Source: Chryseobacterium oncorhynchi (lineage in GTDB: Bacteria; Bacteroidota; Bacteroidia; Flavobacteriales; Weeksellaceae). Taken from it: a stretch of 64,000 bases of DNA. The notes beneath the pieces are model-generated. The model had not been told where the DNA came from and did not search any database. It saw only the letters and a list, made by a program, of their open reading frames with translations. This document shows positions 18,584 to 27,052 of this stretch, piece after piece (positions within the stretch are counted from its first letter, which is position 1; each line of letters begins with the position of its first letter). The translations under genes were made by a program, and so were the position numbers. The stretch is from assembly GCF_002899895.1 (NCBI RefSeq), contig NZ_PPEI02000007.1, positions 62,001 through 126,000 of the forward strand. The letters are read 5' to 3'.

Positions 18584-19813
18584 TTACTCTGTTCTCAATG
18601 CTTCAATTGGTTTAATCCTTGATGCTCTGTATGCCGGAACAAATCCTGCAATTAATCCTGAAAAGACCAATGCAATGAATGCCGTAAAGATGGTTACCCA
18701 TCCTACACTCGGGCTTTTTATGAAAAATTCTTCAAGACTGTCTCCAATAAGGCTTAGGGTTAAAACCCCTACTCCAACTCCAACAAATCCGGAGACTACT
18801 GTAATGACTACACTTTCCTGAACAATTAAGGCAACAATTCCTTTTGGTTTTGCCCCTATGGCTTTTCGTACTCCTATTTCCTTGGTTCTTTCTTTTACGA
18901 TATACACCATGATGTTACTGATCCCGATAATTCCCGCTAATAAGGTTCCCATACCGATAAATCCAACAATAGCTGTAAGAACCGCCATAAAGGTGAATGT
19001 ATCATTCATGTTTTTGGCATTATTCCAAATACGGACACCATTTTCATCGTCAGGAGAAACATTTTTTCTCGATTTCAATTTATCTTTTAGTTCATCTCCA
19101 TATTTGATCGCTTCCTGTGGAGTAAGCTTGTCACTATAGGAGATGTACGCTATATTTACAGTATCAGACCCTTTTTTCATTTGCTGTAGGGTCGTTATAG
19201 GAACGGTAATATGTCTTTCATCCCAGTCTCCACCATCATCTGAAAATACTCCAATGATTTTAAACATTGTTCCATTGATATCCAGATCTTTCCCTACAGG
19301 GCTTCCATTTTTAATTAAATCCCTCTGAACCATTCTACCAATCACGGCAACATTCTGTTTTCCGTTCAAGTCCCTAGGGGTGATATAACGGCCATCTATC
19401 ATTTTTCTGTTTTCTATCACCTGTTCTCCGGGTTCAGCACCATGTATCTGATAGATTCCGCTTTCTTTTCCATACTTAACCATTAAACTGGCATTATATC
19501 TGGGACTGGAAGCTCCTACATTTTTTTTCTCTGCATTGATCAGAAAGTCGTAATCGTTATTATTCATGGTAACATTTCGCTCAGACTGCAGCCCTTTATA
19601 AGCCAACGTTGTCTTTCCGGTAGAAATGGTAATCAGGTTTTTCGCATCTCCGGAGAACCCTTCCGAAAAGGCATTTTGAAGTCCTTTTCCAATTCCAAAA
19701 AGCACAATGAAGATAAACAGCCCCAAAGCTACCGTAAATCCCGAAAGCACCGTCCGAAGTACATTACTACGGATAGAACTGAATATTTCCTGCCAACGAT
19801 CTAGGTCAAACAT
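18584..19813 (-). CDS. MacB-like ABC permease (first copy)
   Basis: A 409-residue permease with one N-terminal helix, a periplasmic MacB-PCD domain and three C-terminal helices. The coupling segment ISNIMVYIVKERTKEIGVRKAIGAKP and the C-terminal RIKPIEALRTE match its paralogue encoded 94 nt downstream. It follows the ATPase gene by 88 nt. Unlike E. coli MacB, the ATPase is a separate subunit here. Confidence 0.9.
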   Translation of the reverse strand: MFDLDRWQEIFSSIRSNVLRTVLSGFTVALGLFIFIVLFGIGKGLQNAFSEGFSGDAKNLITISTGKTTLAYKGLQSERNVTMNNNDYDFLINAEKKNVGASSPRYNASLMVKYGKESGIYQIHGAEPGEQVIENRKMIDGRYITPRDLNGKQNVAVIGRMVQRDLIKNGSPVGKDLDINGTMFKIIGVFSDDGGDWDERHITVPITTLQQMKKGSDTVNIAYISYSDKLTPQEAIKYGDELKDKLKSRKNVSPDDENGVRIWNNAKNMNDTFTFMAVLTAIVGFIGMGTLLAGIIGISNIMVYIVKERTKEIGVRKAIGAKPKGIVALIVQESVVITVVSGFVGVGVGVLTLSLIGDSLEEFFIKSPSVGWVTIFTAFIALVFSGLIAGFVPAYRASRIKPIEALRTE

Positions 19814-19901
19814 TTTTTTTGATATTAAAAGATTGAAAAAATTGTTCAGCGAATTTGCCTTTCAATTTTCAAATTATCTCATTTTCAGATTTTCAATTAG
19901 C

Positions 19902-20591
19902 TTAAAGCACAATCTGCTTTATAAATTCATCACTTTCAATGATGCCATCCTTTAGTACTACATTCCTTTTGGTCTGTGTGGCAACATCAGGTTCGTGAGT
20001 TACAACAATAATTGTTTTTCCCTCATTGTTAATATCCTGAAGAAGCTTCATAATATCATGGGTAGTTTTGGAGTCCAATGCACCGGTAGGCTCATCTGCC
20101 AATACTACCTTAGGATTAGTAATCAAAGCCCTTGCAATAGCTACTCTCTGTTTCTGACCTCCGGAAAGTTCACTGGGAAGGTGATTTGCCCATTGTGCAA
20201 GTCCAACTTTTTCCAGATATTCCATAGCTTTTTCATTACGCTCTCTCCTTGGTACATTCTGATAGTATAAAGGAAGTGCTACGTTTTCCAAAGCCGTTTT
20301 ATAACTGATCAGGTTAAAGGACTGGAAAATAAATCCTAGAAACTTACTTCTATATTCCGCTGCTTTTACCTCAGACAGATGTTCGATAGGAACACCATCC
20401 AACTCATAGGTTCCCGAATCTTTTTCATCCAGAATACCAATAATATTAAGAAGAGTGGACTTTCCGGAACCGGAACTTCCCATGATAGAAACAAACTCGC
20501 CCTCTGAAATATTCAGATTAATTCCCTTCAGAACATGAAGCTTGCTTTTTCCTGTATCGTATGACTTGTGTAAATCCTGAATTACTAACAT
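19902..20591 (-). CDS. LolD/MacB-like ABC exporter ATPase
   Basis: A 229-residue ATP-binding subunit. Walker A MGSSGSGKSTLLNIIG is near residue 37, the Q-loop FIFQSFNLI near 87, the signature LSGGQKQRVAIARAL near 140, Walker B VVLADEPTGALDS near 162 and the H-switch VVTHEPDVA near 196. The spacing and the EPTGALD form are typical of the MacB/LolD/FtsE group that drives FtsX-type permeases. It is the first gene of the four-gene operon. No clear TAnnTTTG promoter was found directly upstream. Confidence 0.94.
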   Translation of the reverse strand: MLVIQDLHKSYDTGKSKLHVLKGINLNISEGEFVSIMGSSGSGKSTLLNIIGILDEKDSGTYELDGVPIEHLSEVKAAEYRSKFLGFIFQSFNLISYKTALENVALPLYYQNVPRRERNEKAMEYLEKVGLAQWANHLPSELSGGQKQRVAIARALITNPKVVLADEPTGALDSKTTHDIMKLLQDINNEGKTIIVVTHEPDVATQTKRNVVLKDGIIESDEFIKQIVL

Positions 20592-20799
20592 TAAGTGATG
20601 TATGTTTTATACCCAATAAGTAGATGATATTTTCAAATTGTTACAAGAATGAAAATTTATTCAAATATTTTTTTGTTTAACTAATTAATCCTTTGTTTAA
20701 AACAAATTACATAAAAGTGTTTAACTGTAACTCTGGTTTTGCATCTATTTATCCCCCGTATACCTGTCTAAGCTATTATCCGTGCCTGTTTCATGTAAA

Positions 20800-20808
20800 T
20801 GTGGAAAA
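20800..20808 (-). promoter_or_regulatory. DnaA-box match upstream of nrdB (minus orientation)
   Basis: TGTGGAAAA on the plus strand is TTTTCCACA on the minus strand and fits TTWTNCACA. It is 209 nt upstream of the nrdB ATG. Confidence 0.45.
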
Positions 20809-20913
20809 CTTTTACAGCTAAAAGTCAGCCTATTAGTATTTACCCCTTTCAAAATCAGTTCTTTTTTTCGAACTTTGTACTTAGTTCTTTACAAGAAATA
20901 TTGAATTGCCCCC

Positions 20914-20933
20914 GTGAATAACTTTTATTCACA
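20914..20933. promoter_or_regulatory. Inverted repeat containing a DnaA-box match
   Basis: GTGAATAA (20914-20921) and TTATTCAC (20925-20932) are perfect 8-bp arms around CTT. The right arm extends to TTATTCACA (20925-20933), which fits TTWTNCACA; the left arm has C instead of the T needed for a second full box. It could be bound by DnaA or by an unrelated dimeric regulator. Confidence 0.5.
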
Positions 20934-20971
20934 ATAAGCAGAAAAACAAAAAGTTAGATATTTCCTGAACG

Positions 20972-20980
20972 TTATCCACA
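20972..20980 (+). promoter_or_regulatory. Perfect DnaA box 37 nt before nrdB
   Basis: TTATCCACA is the consensus high-affinity DnaA box. In E. coli the nrdAB promoter is controlled by DnaA, so a similar role is plausible here, but this is inference. Confidence 0.6.
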
Positions 20981-21016
20981 GAGATCTAAATTATTTAAAT
21001 TATAAAGATATTTAAT

Positions 21017-21991
21017 ATGGGAATTTTTGATAAAAGAGTAAGTTATAAGCCATTTGAATACCCGGAGGTTCTTCAATTTGTAGAGGCAATCAACAAATCG
21101 TTCTGGGTACATTCGGAAGTGGACTTTACTGCAGATGTTCAGGATTTTCATTCGCAGTTGGAACCACATGAAAAGCATGCTGTGAAAAATGCGCTTTTAG
21201 CCATTGCACAGATCGAGGTGTCTGTAAAGACATTCTGGGGAAATTTATACAACCACCTTCCAAAACCGGAGTTCAATGGATTAGGATCTACTTTTGCAGA
21301 ATGCGAGTTCCGTCATTCTGAAGCATATTCCCGTTTATTAGAGGTATTAGGATATAATGATGAATTCCTTAACGTAATTGAAATCCCTGCTGTAAAAGGT
21401 AGAATCGAGTTTCTTGGAAATGCCTTAAAACATGCCAACTCTGCAACCCCTAAAGAATATGTTTCAGCATTATTGCTGTTCAGTATTTTAGTGGAAAACG
21501 TTTCTCTTTTCTCTCAATTTGCCATCATCCTTTCTTTCACAAGATTTAAAGGATTCATGAAGAATGTTTCCAATATTATTGCATGGACTTCTGTAGATGA
21601 GCAGATTCACGCTAATGCAGGAATCTATCTGATTAACAAAATCCGTGAAGAACAACCGGATCTATTAACAGACAGCGACCTTGAAGACATCTATACTTTA
21701 GTAGATGAATCTATCGCAAGAGAAGGAGATATCCTTAGCTGGATCTTTGAATTAGGTGAAATCGACAATGTATCTAAAGAAGATCTATTGAATTTCATGA
21801 AGTATCGTGTAGACGACAGCTTGAAGAAAATCAACATGAAGACAAGATACAACATCACTCCAGAACAATACAGACCAATGGTGTGGTTCGAAGAGGAAGT
21901 TTTCGCAAACTCGCTAGATGATTTCTTTGCAAAAAGACCTGTAGATTACACGAAACACGATAAGAGTATTACAGCAAACGACTTGTTTTAA
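21017..21991 (+). CDS. nrdB: Class I ribonucleotide reductase, small subunit
   Basis: A 324-residue ferritin-like subunit that stores the oxidant used to start ribonucleotide reduction. The di-metal ligands can be placed as Glu67 (QIEVSVKTFW), Glu97 and His100 (ECEFRHSEAY), Glu160 (LVENVSLFSQF), and Glu195 and His198 (VDEQIHAN). A tyrosine (Tyr104) stands four residues after His100, where the radical Tyr normally lies. The Flavobacterium johnsoniae class Id enzyme, which uses a dimanganese cofactor, is of this type, so a manganese cofactor is possible (inference). It is the first gene of an operon with a small ORF and nrdA. Confidence 0.95.
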   Translation: MGIFDKRVSYKPFEYPEVLQFVEAINKSFWVHSEVDFTADVQDFHSQLEPHEKHAVKNALLAIAQIEVSVKTFWGNLYNHLPKPEFNGLGSTFAECEFRHSEAYSRLLEVLGYNDEFLNVIEIPAVKGRIEFLGNALKHANSATPKEYVSALLLFSILVENVSLFSQFAIILSFTRFKGFMKNVSNIIAWTSVDEQIHANAGIYLINKIREEQPDLLTDSDLEDIYTLVDESIAREGDILSWIFELGEIDNVSKEDLLNFMKYRVDDSLKKINMKTRYNITPEQYRPMVWFEEEVFANSLDDFFAKRPVDYTKHDKSITANDLF

Positions 21992-22100
21992 TGTAAAAGC
22001 GCGAGCGAAGCGAGCGTCAAAGCAGATCGTATTAGGATGATAACATTCATAATACTTTAAAACAAAATCCCCATTGACTTAATAAGCACAAATATAAAAG

Positions 22101-22391
22101 ATGATTAATGTAATCGTAAGCTACACCGTAAACCCTGAATTTGTTCCGACAAATAAAGCCAATATTCAAACGTTTTTGGATGATTTCAAGAATTTGGATC
22201 AGTCAGCATTTGAATACAAGGTTTATCTAAAGGAAGACGGTGTTACTTTTGTACATTATTCAAACTACAGTAATGAAGAAGTTCAGCATGAAGTTTTGAA
22301 TGTTCCATCTTTTAAGGAATTTCAGAGATTAAGAGATGAAAGTGGACTGAACGGTTCTCACAAAGTAGAATTTTTACAATCAATAATATAA
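22101..22391 (+). CDS. Small ABM-fold-like protein inside the nrd operon
   Basis: A 96-residue protein starting MINVIVSYTVNPEFVPTNKANIQTFLDDF. The pattern of a beta strand, a helix, a strand (EYKVYLKEDGVTFVHYSNYS), a helix with NVPSFKEFQRLRDE and a final strand (HKVEFLQSI) is that of the ferredoxin-like fold of antibiotic-biosynthesis-monooxygenase-type proteins. No cofactor or catalytic residue can be named. It lies 109 nt after nrdB and 55 nt before nrdA on the same strand, so it is probably co-transcribed with both subunits. Confidence 0.7.
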   Translation: MINVIVSYTVNPEFVPTNKANIQTFLDDFKNLDQSAFEYKVYLKEDGVTFVHYSNYSNEEVQHEVLNVPSFKEFQRLRDESGLNGSHKVEFLQSII

Positions 22392-22399
22392 AAAAACAA

Positions 22400-22430
22400 A
22401 ATTCCGGAGTGATACCCTCATTCCGGAATT
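22400..22430 (+). other. Strong intercistronic hairpin before nrdA
   Basis: A 12-bp stem (22400-22411 with 22419-22430, AATTCCGGAGTG/CATTCCGGAATT, one G-U pair) closes a 7-nt loop 16 nt before the nrdA ATG. No T-tract follows on the plus strand, so it is more likely an mRNA-stability or translation element than a terminator. It would read as a terminator only on the minus strand, where there is no gene. Confidence 0.6.
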
Positions 22431-22446
22431 CGAAAATATAACATCT

Positions 22447-24105
22447 ATGGAAGAGCAAAATTCAAATATATGGTGGCTCAATGAAGAGTCTGAGCAAATG
22501 CTGAACAGAGGATATCTGTTGAAAGGTGAAACGGTAGACGGAGCTATCGACAGAATCACTACTGCTGCTGCAAAAAGATTATATAAGCCGGAACTTCAGG
22601 CGGCGTTCAAAGAAATGATCACTAAAGGTTGGATCAGTTTCTCTTCTCCTGTATGGGCTAATATGGGAACAGAGAGAGGTCTTCCTATCTCATGTTTCAA
22701 CGCTCACATTCCGGACAGCATTGAAGGAATTACCCACAAAATGGGTGAGGTCATCATGCAAACTAAGATCGGAGGTGGTACTTCAGGATATTTTGGAGAA
22801 TTGAGAAACAGAGGAACAGCGGTAACTGATAACGGAAAGTCTTCAGGAGCAGTTTCATTCATGAAGCTTTTTGATACAGCAATGGATGTGGTTTCTCAAG
22901 GTGGCGTAAGAAGAGGTGCTTTTGCTGCTTACTTAGATATTGACCACGGAGATATTGAAGAATTCTTATCAATTAAAGATATCGGTAGCCCGATTCAAAA
23001 CCTGTTTACAGGAGTTTGTGTACCAGATTACTGGATGCAGGATATGATTGACGGTGATATGGATAAGCGTAAAATCTGGGCAAGAGTACTGGAAAGCCGT
23101 CAGCAAAAAGGTCTTCCATATATTTTCTTCACAGACAACGTGAACAGAAATAAACCTCAGGTTTATAAAGATTTAGGAATGACGGTAAACGCAAGTAACC
23201 TTTGTTCTGAGATTATGCTTCCGTCTACTATGGAAGAATCTTTCATCTGCTGTCTGTCTTCCATGAACCTTGAACTGTATGACGAGTGGAAAGATACAGA
23301 TGCAGTGAAATTAGCAGTATACTTCCTTGATGCTGTTTTATCTGAATTCATTGATAAAACCGAAGGAAACTACTATCTACAAGGAGCCAGAACTTTTGCT
23401 ATGCGTCACAGAGCGCTTGGATTAGGAGTTTTAGGATACCACTCTTACTTACAGAAAAATATGATTCCGTTTGAAAGCTTTGAAGCCACTCAATTCAACG
23501 CAAGAGCATTCAGACATATCAAAGAACAGGCTGAGCAGGCTTCAAGAGAACTTGCCAACATCTATGGAGAACCAGAAGTATTGAAAGGATACGGATTAAG
23601 AAATACCACTACAATGGCTATTGCTCCTACCACTTCAAGTTCTGCAATCCTAGGACAAACTTCTCCGGGAATTGAGCCTTTCTCTTCTAACTATTATAAA
23701 GCAGGTCTTGCTAAAGGAAACTTTATGCGTAAGAATAAATACCTGGCAAAACTATTGAAAGAAAAAGGGCTGGATAACGAAGAAACATGGAGAACAATCA
23801 TGTTGAACCACGGTTCTGTACAACACCTAAACGAACTTACTCCTGAAGAAAAGGCAGTATTCAAAACGTTTAAGGAAATTTCTCCTATGGAAGTTATTTC
23901 CCAGGCAGCACAGAGACAACAGTACATTGATCAGGCTCAATCTCTGAATCTTCAAATTCCTTCCACAATGCCGGTAAAAGATGTAAACTATCTATACATT
24001 GAAGCTTGGAAAAAAGGAGTAAAAACTCTTTACTACCAAAGAAGTTCTTCCGTTTCTAAAGAAATGATGGTGAACTTTGTATCATGTTCAAGCTGTGAAG
24101 CATAA
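22447..24105 (+). CDS. nrdA: Class I ribonucleotide reductase, large subunit (short form)
   Basis: A 552-residue catalytic subunit, much shorter than E. coli NrdA (761). It has no N-terminal ATP-cone, so it would lack the usual dATP overall-activity switch on this subunit. Active-site parts are present: ISCFNAHIPDS (first redox Cys, about 83), NASNLCSEI with the thiyl-radical Cys and Glu (about 250), SFICCLSSMNLE (partner Cys, about 270), the TLYYQRS tyrosine pair of the radical path (about 530), and the swinging C-terminal CSSC four residues before the end. It ends at a clear terminator. Confidence 0.95.
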   Translation: MEEQNSNIWWLNEESEQMLNRGYLLKGETVDGAIDRITTAAAKRLYKPELQAAFKEMITKGWISFSSPVWANMGTERGLPISCFNAHIPDSIEGITHKMGEVIMQTKIGGGTSGYFGELRNRGTAVTDNGKSSGAVSFMKLFDTAMDVVSQGGVRRGAFAAYLDIDHGDIEEFLSIKDIGSPIQNLFTGVCVPDYWMQDMIDGDMDKRKIWARVLESRQQKGLPYIFFTDNVNRNKPQVYKDLGMTVNASNLCSEIMLPSTMEESFICCLSSMNLELYDEWKDTDAVKLAVYFLDAVLSEFIDKTEGNYYLQGARTFAMRHRALGLGVLGYHSYLQKNMIPFESFEATQFNARAFRHIKEQAEQASRELANIYGEPEVLKGYGLRNTTTMAIAPTTSSSAILGQTSPGIEPFSSNYYKAGLAKGNFMRKNKYLAKLLKEKGLDNEETWRTIMLNHGSVQHLNELTPEEKAVFKTFKEISPMEVISQAAQRQQYIDQAQSLNLQIPSTMPVKDVNYLYIEAWKKGVKTLYYQRSSSVSKEMMVNFVSCSSCEA

Positions 24106-24134
24106 GATCAAATAATAAACGCACTATATAGTGG

Positions 24135-24161
24135 AGCACACCTTTTTGGGTGTGCTTTTTT
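24135..24161 (+). terminator. nrdA terminator
   Basis: An AGCACACC/GGTGTGCT perfect 8-bp stem with a 6-nt loop is followed by a six-T tract, 29 nt after the nrdA stop. Confidence 0.92.
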
Positions 24162-24658
24162 ATTGTAATTAAAATTTAACAAAAATTTAACATTTAGGTT
24201 TTAAAAAACTATTTTCGTTTAATCATCTATTAATACTGAAAATATTAGGCATTCACTCCCTAAATAGTGAATCAAGTCCCTGTATCATTGATTTTTTATT
24301 ATTAATATGTAGTGATTTTATTTACATTTGTTGAAGATAAACCAAATAAAACAGTTTTTAATAAAGAAAATACCAACCATCAAGGCTTATTATTAAACAT
24401 AAATTTAATACGAAATTAAGATTGTATTTTTATTTAAATTAATAAAACAAACCTCTTTTGATGATTGAAAAACAATTCTTAGAACTGGTTATTTTTTTAA
24501 AAAACACAATATAAAAGAGAAAAATAAATACATTACAAACACAATACAGTGTGTTCTAATCCACCCTTTAATTTAAAAAACACAAAAAATAAAACTCAGA
24601 TAGCAAATTACTCTTAGCAAAAAATTGCTACAATATAAACACAAAAAATTATTTCGAA
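24162..24658 (+). other. 497-bp AT-rich intergenic region before secreted-protein operon
   Basis: This holds a -7 element TACATTTG at 24323-24330 without a -33 box at the right distance, an inverted repeat ATTCACT/AGTGAAT (24251-24257, 24266-24272) upstream of it, and AACACA/TGTGTT (24538-24543, 24550-24555) downstream. If the -7 element is used, the mRNA leader would be about 320 nt. No ORF was recognised. Confidence 0.5.
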
Positions 24659-25231
24659 ATGAACAAAGTTATTACCCTAATGATGGCAATGGCCAGCATT
24701 ACTCTTTACGCACAGGTAGGAATCAATACTACCTCTCCCGATCAGAGCGCAGCATTAGATGTTACAAGCACTTCCAAGGGGGTACTTCTCCCAAGAATCA
24801 GTAATCTATCTTCTGTCACCAATCCAGCCACAGGGCTTATTATTTTTGATGCCAACAAAAAATGCATCAGCCAAAATGTAGGAACGCCTGCAACCCCTGA
24901 TTGGACATGCCTTTCTCCGTATGTATCTAAATTTTTCTACATGCCGAGTGTTGTTTTTGATACCACAACAATTTCAACAGGCCAAACGAAAGATCTGTAC
25001 ACATTGTATAAAAATCAGTTTTCGAATGTCCCAACCAATGCAAGAAGTGCATCTGCTCCGGCTTCGATACCTTTTTTTCCCAATGCAACAGATTTATACT
25101 ATTATGTAACGGGTTATGACACTTCTGTTTTTAAAATAAACAGCGTCAGCAGCACGGGTGTATTGAATTATGATGTTTTATCCAATGCGACTTCAGCATC
25201 TTTCATTAATATCGTATTTGTTGTAAAATAA
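24659..25231 (+). CDS. Secreted flavobacterial 'QVGINT' surface protein
   Basis: 190 residues with a signal peptide (MNKVITLMMAMASITLYAQ, cleavage near 19). Mature residues 1-80 follow a pattern very common in secreted flavobacterial proteins: QVGINTTSPDQSAALDV, STSKGVLLPRI, NPATGLIIFDANKKCISQNVGTPATPDWTCLS. The C-terminal half (80-190) is a beta-rich domain of unknown function. Such proteins often precede adhesin or tail-like modules. The function is unknown, and it is probably exported to the cell surface together with the product of the gene 6 nt downstream. Confidence 0.75.
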   Translation: MNKVITLMMAMASITLYAQVGINTTSPDQSAALDVTSTSKGVLLPRISNLSSVTNPATGLIIFDANKKCISQNVGTPATPDWTCLSPYVSKFFYMPSVVFDTTTISTGQTKDLYTLYKNQFSNVPTNARSASAPASIPFFPNATDLYYYVTGYDTSVFKINSVSSTGVLNYDVLSNATSASFINIVFVVK

Positions 25232-25237
25232 GCAGCC

Positions 25238-26806
25238 ATGAAAAAGAATTTTAAAAGGCTGTCTTTGATGAGCCTGGTTTTTGCGCTGCTTACAAACTTT
25301 ATGTATGCACAGACAGATAGTACCGAAGTGGCAAGTATCTACGGATTTTATTCTTATTCTAATTCGCTTATGAATGCTTCTTCAGCTTCTGAACTTACGA
25401 TACAGGGAAATGCCTCACACACCTCTACCGGGGTACAGCTTACTCCTGCAAGCTCAGGGCAGTTTGGGGGATTATTTATCAATGGAAGAACTTTTACTTC
25501 TGTAAACGGACTTCATGTTGAGTTTGAATATGACATGAAAAACGGAACTCCTTTAAGTGGTACTTATGGAGACGGCTTATCTTTTTTCCTATATGATGGA
25601 GCAGTGACAAGTCCTACAATAGGTGCCCCGGGAGCTGGCCTTGGTTATGCCTATAACAGGGCACAGAATACCTACGCAAGCCAGAGAAAGGCAGGTTTAT
25701 CATCCGCTTATCTGGGTATTGCCCTGGATGAGTTTGGGAATTTTAAATCAAAGCGTTTTCAGGGTGAATCAAGGGTAAATGGAATTGCAGGGGTAACCTG
25801 GTCTCAAGCAACAAGTCATGTAACTTTAAGGGGTGCAAGAGGTGCTGCGATTAATACAACAGGGTTAGGAGATGGCTTTACAGGATATCCTGTTCTGATT
25901 ACCCGATCTACATTAAGCAATTCAGGAACTGTAGGCAGGGTATTACAAACTGACAGAAGCTATCTGGCAACTTCCAACACCCTCACTTCAGTGTTTGATC
26001 TCAGAAACAATGCCGGAGAATTCAGAAAAGTATACCTTGACCTGATTCCCCATTTTATAAGCAGTACCGTTACAGACGGATTTGATATAAAAGTTGATAT
26101 CCAGACAATACAAAACGGAACGCCTGTGAATATCATCAATTATTATCATTATAAGACCTCAGTGCCTTATACAGAAAATGCCAATCCCCAAACTTCGGAT
26201 TTTAATAATTCGGATGTAGAAGGAGCTGCAACTTCTCAAACGCTTAATGCAACAACCCCGGCATTTTTAAAGCTAGGTTTTGCAGCCTCTACAGGAGGGG
26301 CATTCCAGCAACATATTATCCGAAATGTGAAGTTAACACTTCCTTATTCAGCAGTAACCAATGATGATATAGCTTCTACATGTAAGTTTCAACCGGTTAA
26401 TATCCCAGTTTTCAATAATGATATAGCATACAAAGGCCCTATCAGTATTACGACTCCACCTACTGGAAGCAATGCCAATATTGATTATTCAACATTCAGC
26501 TTTGCAAAGACCAACGATACAGATCTTACATTGTACCGTAAAAAGGTAACTCCTGCAGGAACATGGACCTACAACAAATCAACAGGTATTGTAACTTTCA
26601 GCCCTTCAAGCGGATTTACAGGAACGGCAACAATGACCTATACCGTAAAAGGAAGAACAGTGAAAGATTCAAATGGTAAAATTGTTGAACCTTATGGTGA
26701 CACTGCTTATCGGTCTGTTCCGGCTACAATTACTGTCAATCTAAAAACTACCGGATGTATCTATGCTACCGTTTCAAACAGAATGGTAACACAAACGATA
26801 AAATAA
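25238..26806 (+). CDS. Secreted L-type-lectin-like protein
   Basis: 522 residues with a signal peptide (cleavage after YAQ, about 25). Residues about 30-365 resemble the legume/L-type lectin beta-sandwich: GLHVEFEYDMKNGTPLSGTYGDGLSFFLYDG, with the Asp/Gly-rich GDGLSFFLYD strand, then YLGIALDEFGNF. The stretch about 370-510 is an Ig/cadherin-like domain (NIPVFNNDIAY, GIVTFSPSSGFTGTATMTYTVKG). No clear type IX secretion C-terminal signal is visible; the end is TVSNRMVTQTIK. Glycan binding at the surface is likely but unproven. It is co-transcribed with the preceding small secreted protein. Confidence 0.75.
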   Translation: MKKNFKRLSLMSLVFALLTNFMYAQTDSTEVASIYGFYSYSNSLMNASSASELTIQGNASHTSTGVQLTPASSGQFGGLFINGRTFTSVNGLHVEFEYDMKNGTPLSGTYGDGLSFFLYDGAVTSPTIGAPGAGLGYAYNRAQNTYASQRKAGLSSAYLGIALDEFGNFKSKRFQGESRVNGIAGVTWSQATSHVTLRGARGAAINTTGLGDGFTGYPVLITRSTLSNSGTVGRVLQTDRSYLATSNTLTSVFDLRNNAGEFRKVYLDLIPHFISSTVTDGFDIKVDIQTIQNGTPVNIINYYHYKTSVPYTENANPQTSDFNNSDVEGAATSQTLNATTPAFLKLGFAASTGGAFQQHIIRNVKLTLPYSAVTNDDIASTCKFQPVNIPVFNNDIAYKGPISITTPPTGSNANIDYSTFSFAKTNDTDLTLYRKKVTPAGTWTYNKSTGIVTFSPSSGFTGTATMTYTVKGRTVKDSNGKIVEPYGDTAYRSVPATITVNLKTTGCIYATVSNRMVTQTIK

Positions 26807-26835
26807 GCGATCAAAAAATCTTTTTTGAGGGAATG

Positions 26836-26884
26836 GAAGAAATAGTATTACTCACCTAATAAGTAATATTATTTCTTCTATTAT
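26836..26884 (+). terminator. Long hairpin terminator after the lectin-like gene
   Basis: Arms 26836-26852 and 26862-26878 form a 17-bp stem with a single G-U pair and a 9-nt loop, followed by a TA/T-rich tail. A smaller TCAAAAAA/TTTTTTGA hairpin precedes it at 26811-26828. Confidence 0.7.
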
Positions 26885-27052
26885 TTTATATAGCAAAAGC
26901 CCCGAAAGAAAAATCCGAACTTTTGAAAAAGGAGTATATTGAGTAATATAAAAAACTTAATCTACCTAACAATTCTACCGCACGATATTTCATGCATACT
27001 ATGAAAATTACATCAAAAAAATGCTTAATTTTAAAGCTTAAAACAGCTTAAT

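Larger units (their letters stand above)
20592..21016. other. 425-bp divergent intergenic region before nrdB
   Basis: This separates the exporter operon (minus) from nrdB (plus). It holds three matches to the DnaA-box consensus TTWTNCACA and an 8-bp inverted repeat (all listed separately). A weak -7-like GAACTTTG lies near 20872. No NrdR box pair was recognised and no ORF of note is present. Confidence 0.6.

Noticed and set aside
20800-20980. Cluster of DnaA boxes as a replication origin
   Set aside because: Only three boxes, no dnaA, dnaN or unwinding-element context; promoter control of nrdB is a simpler reading.
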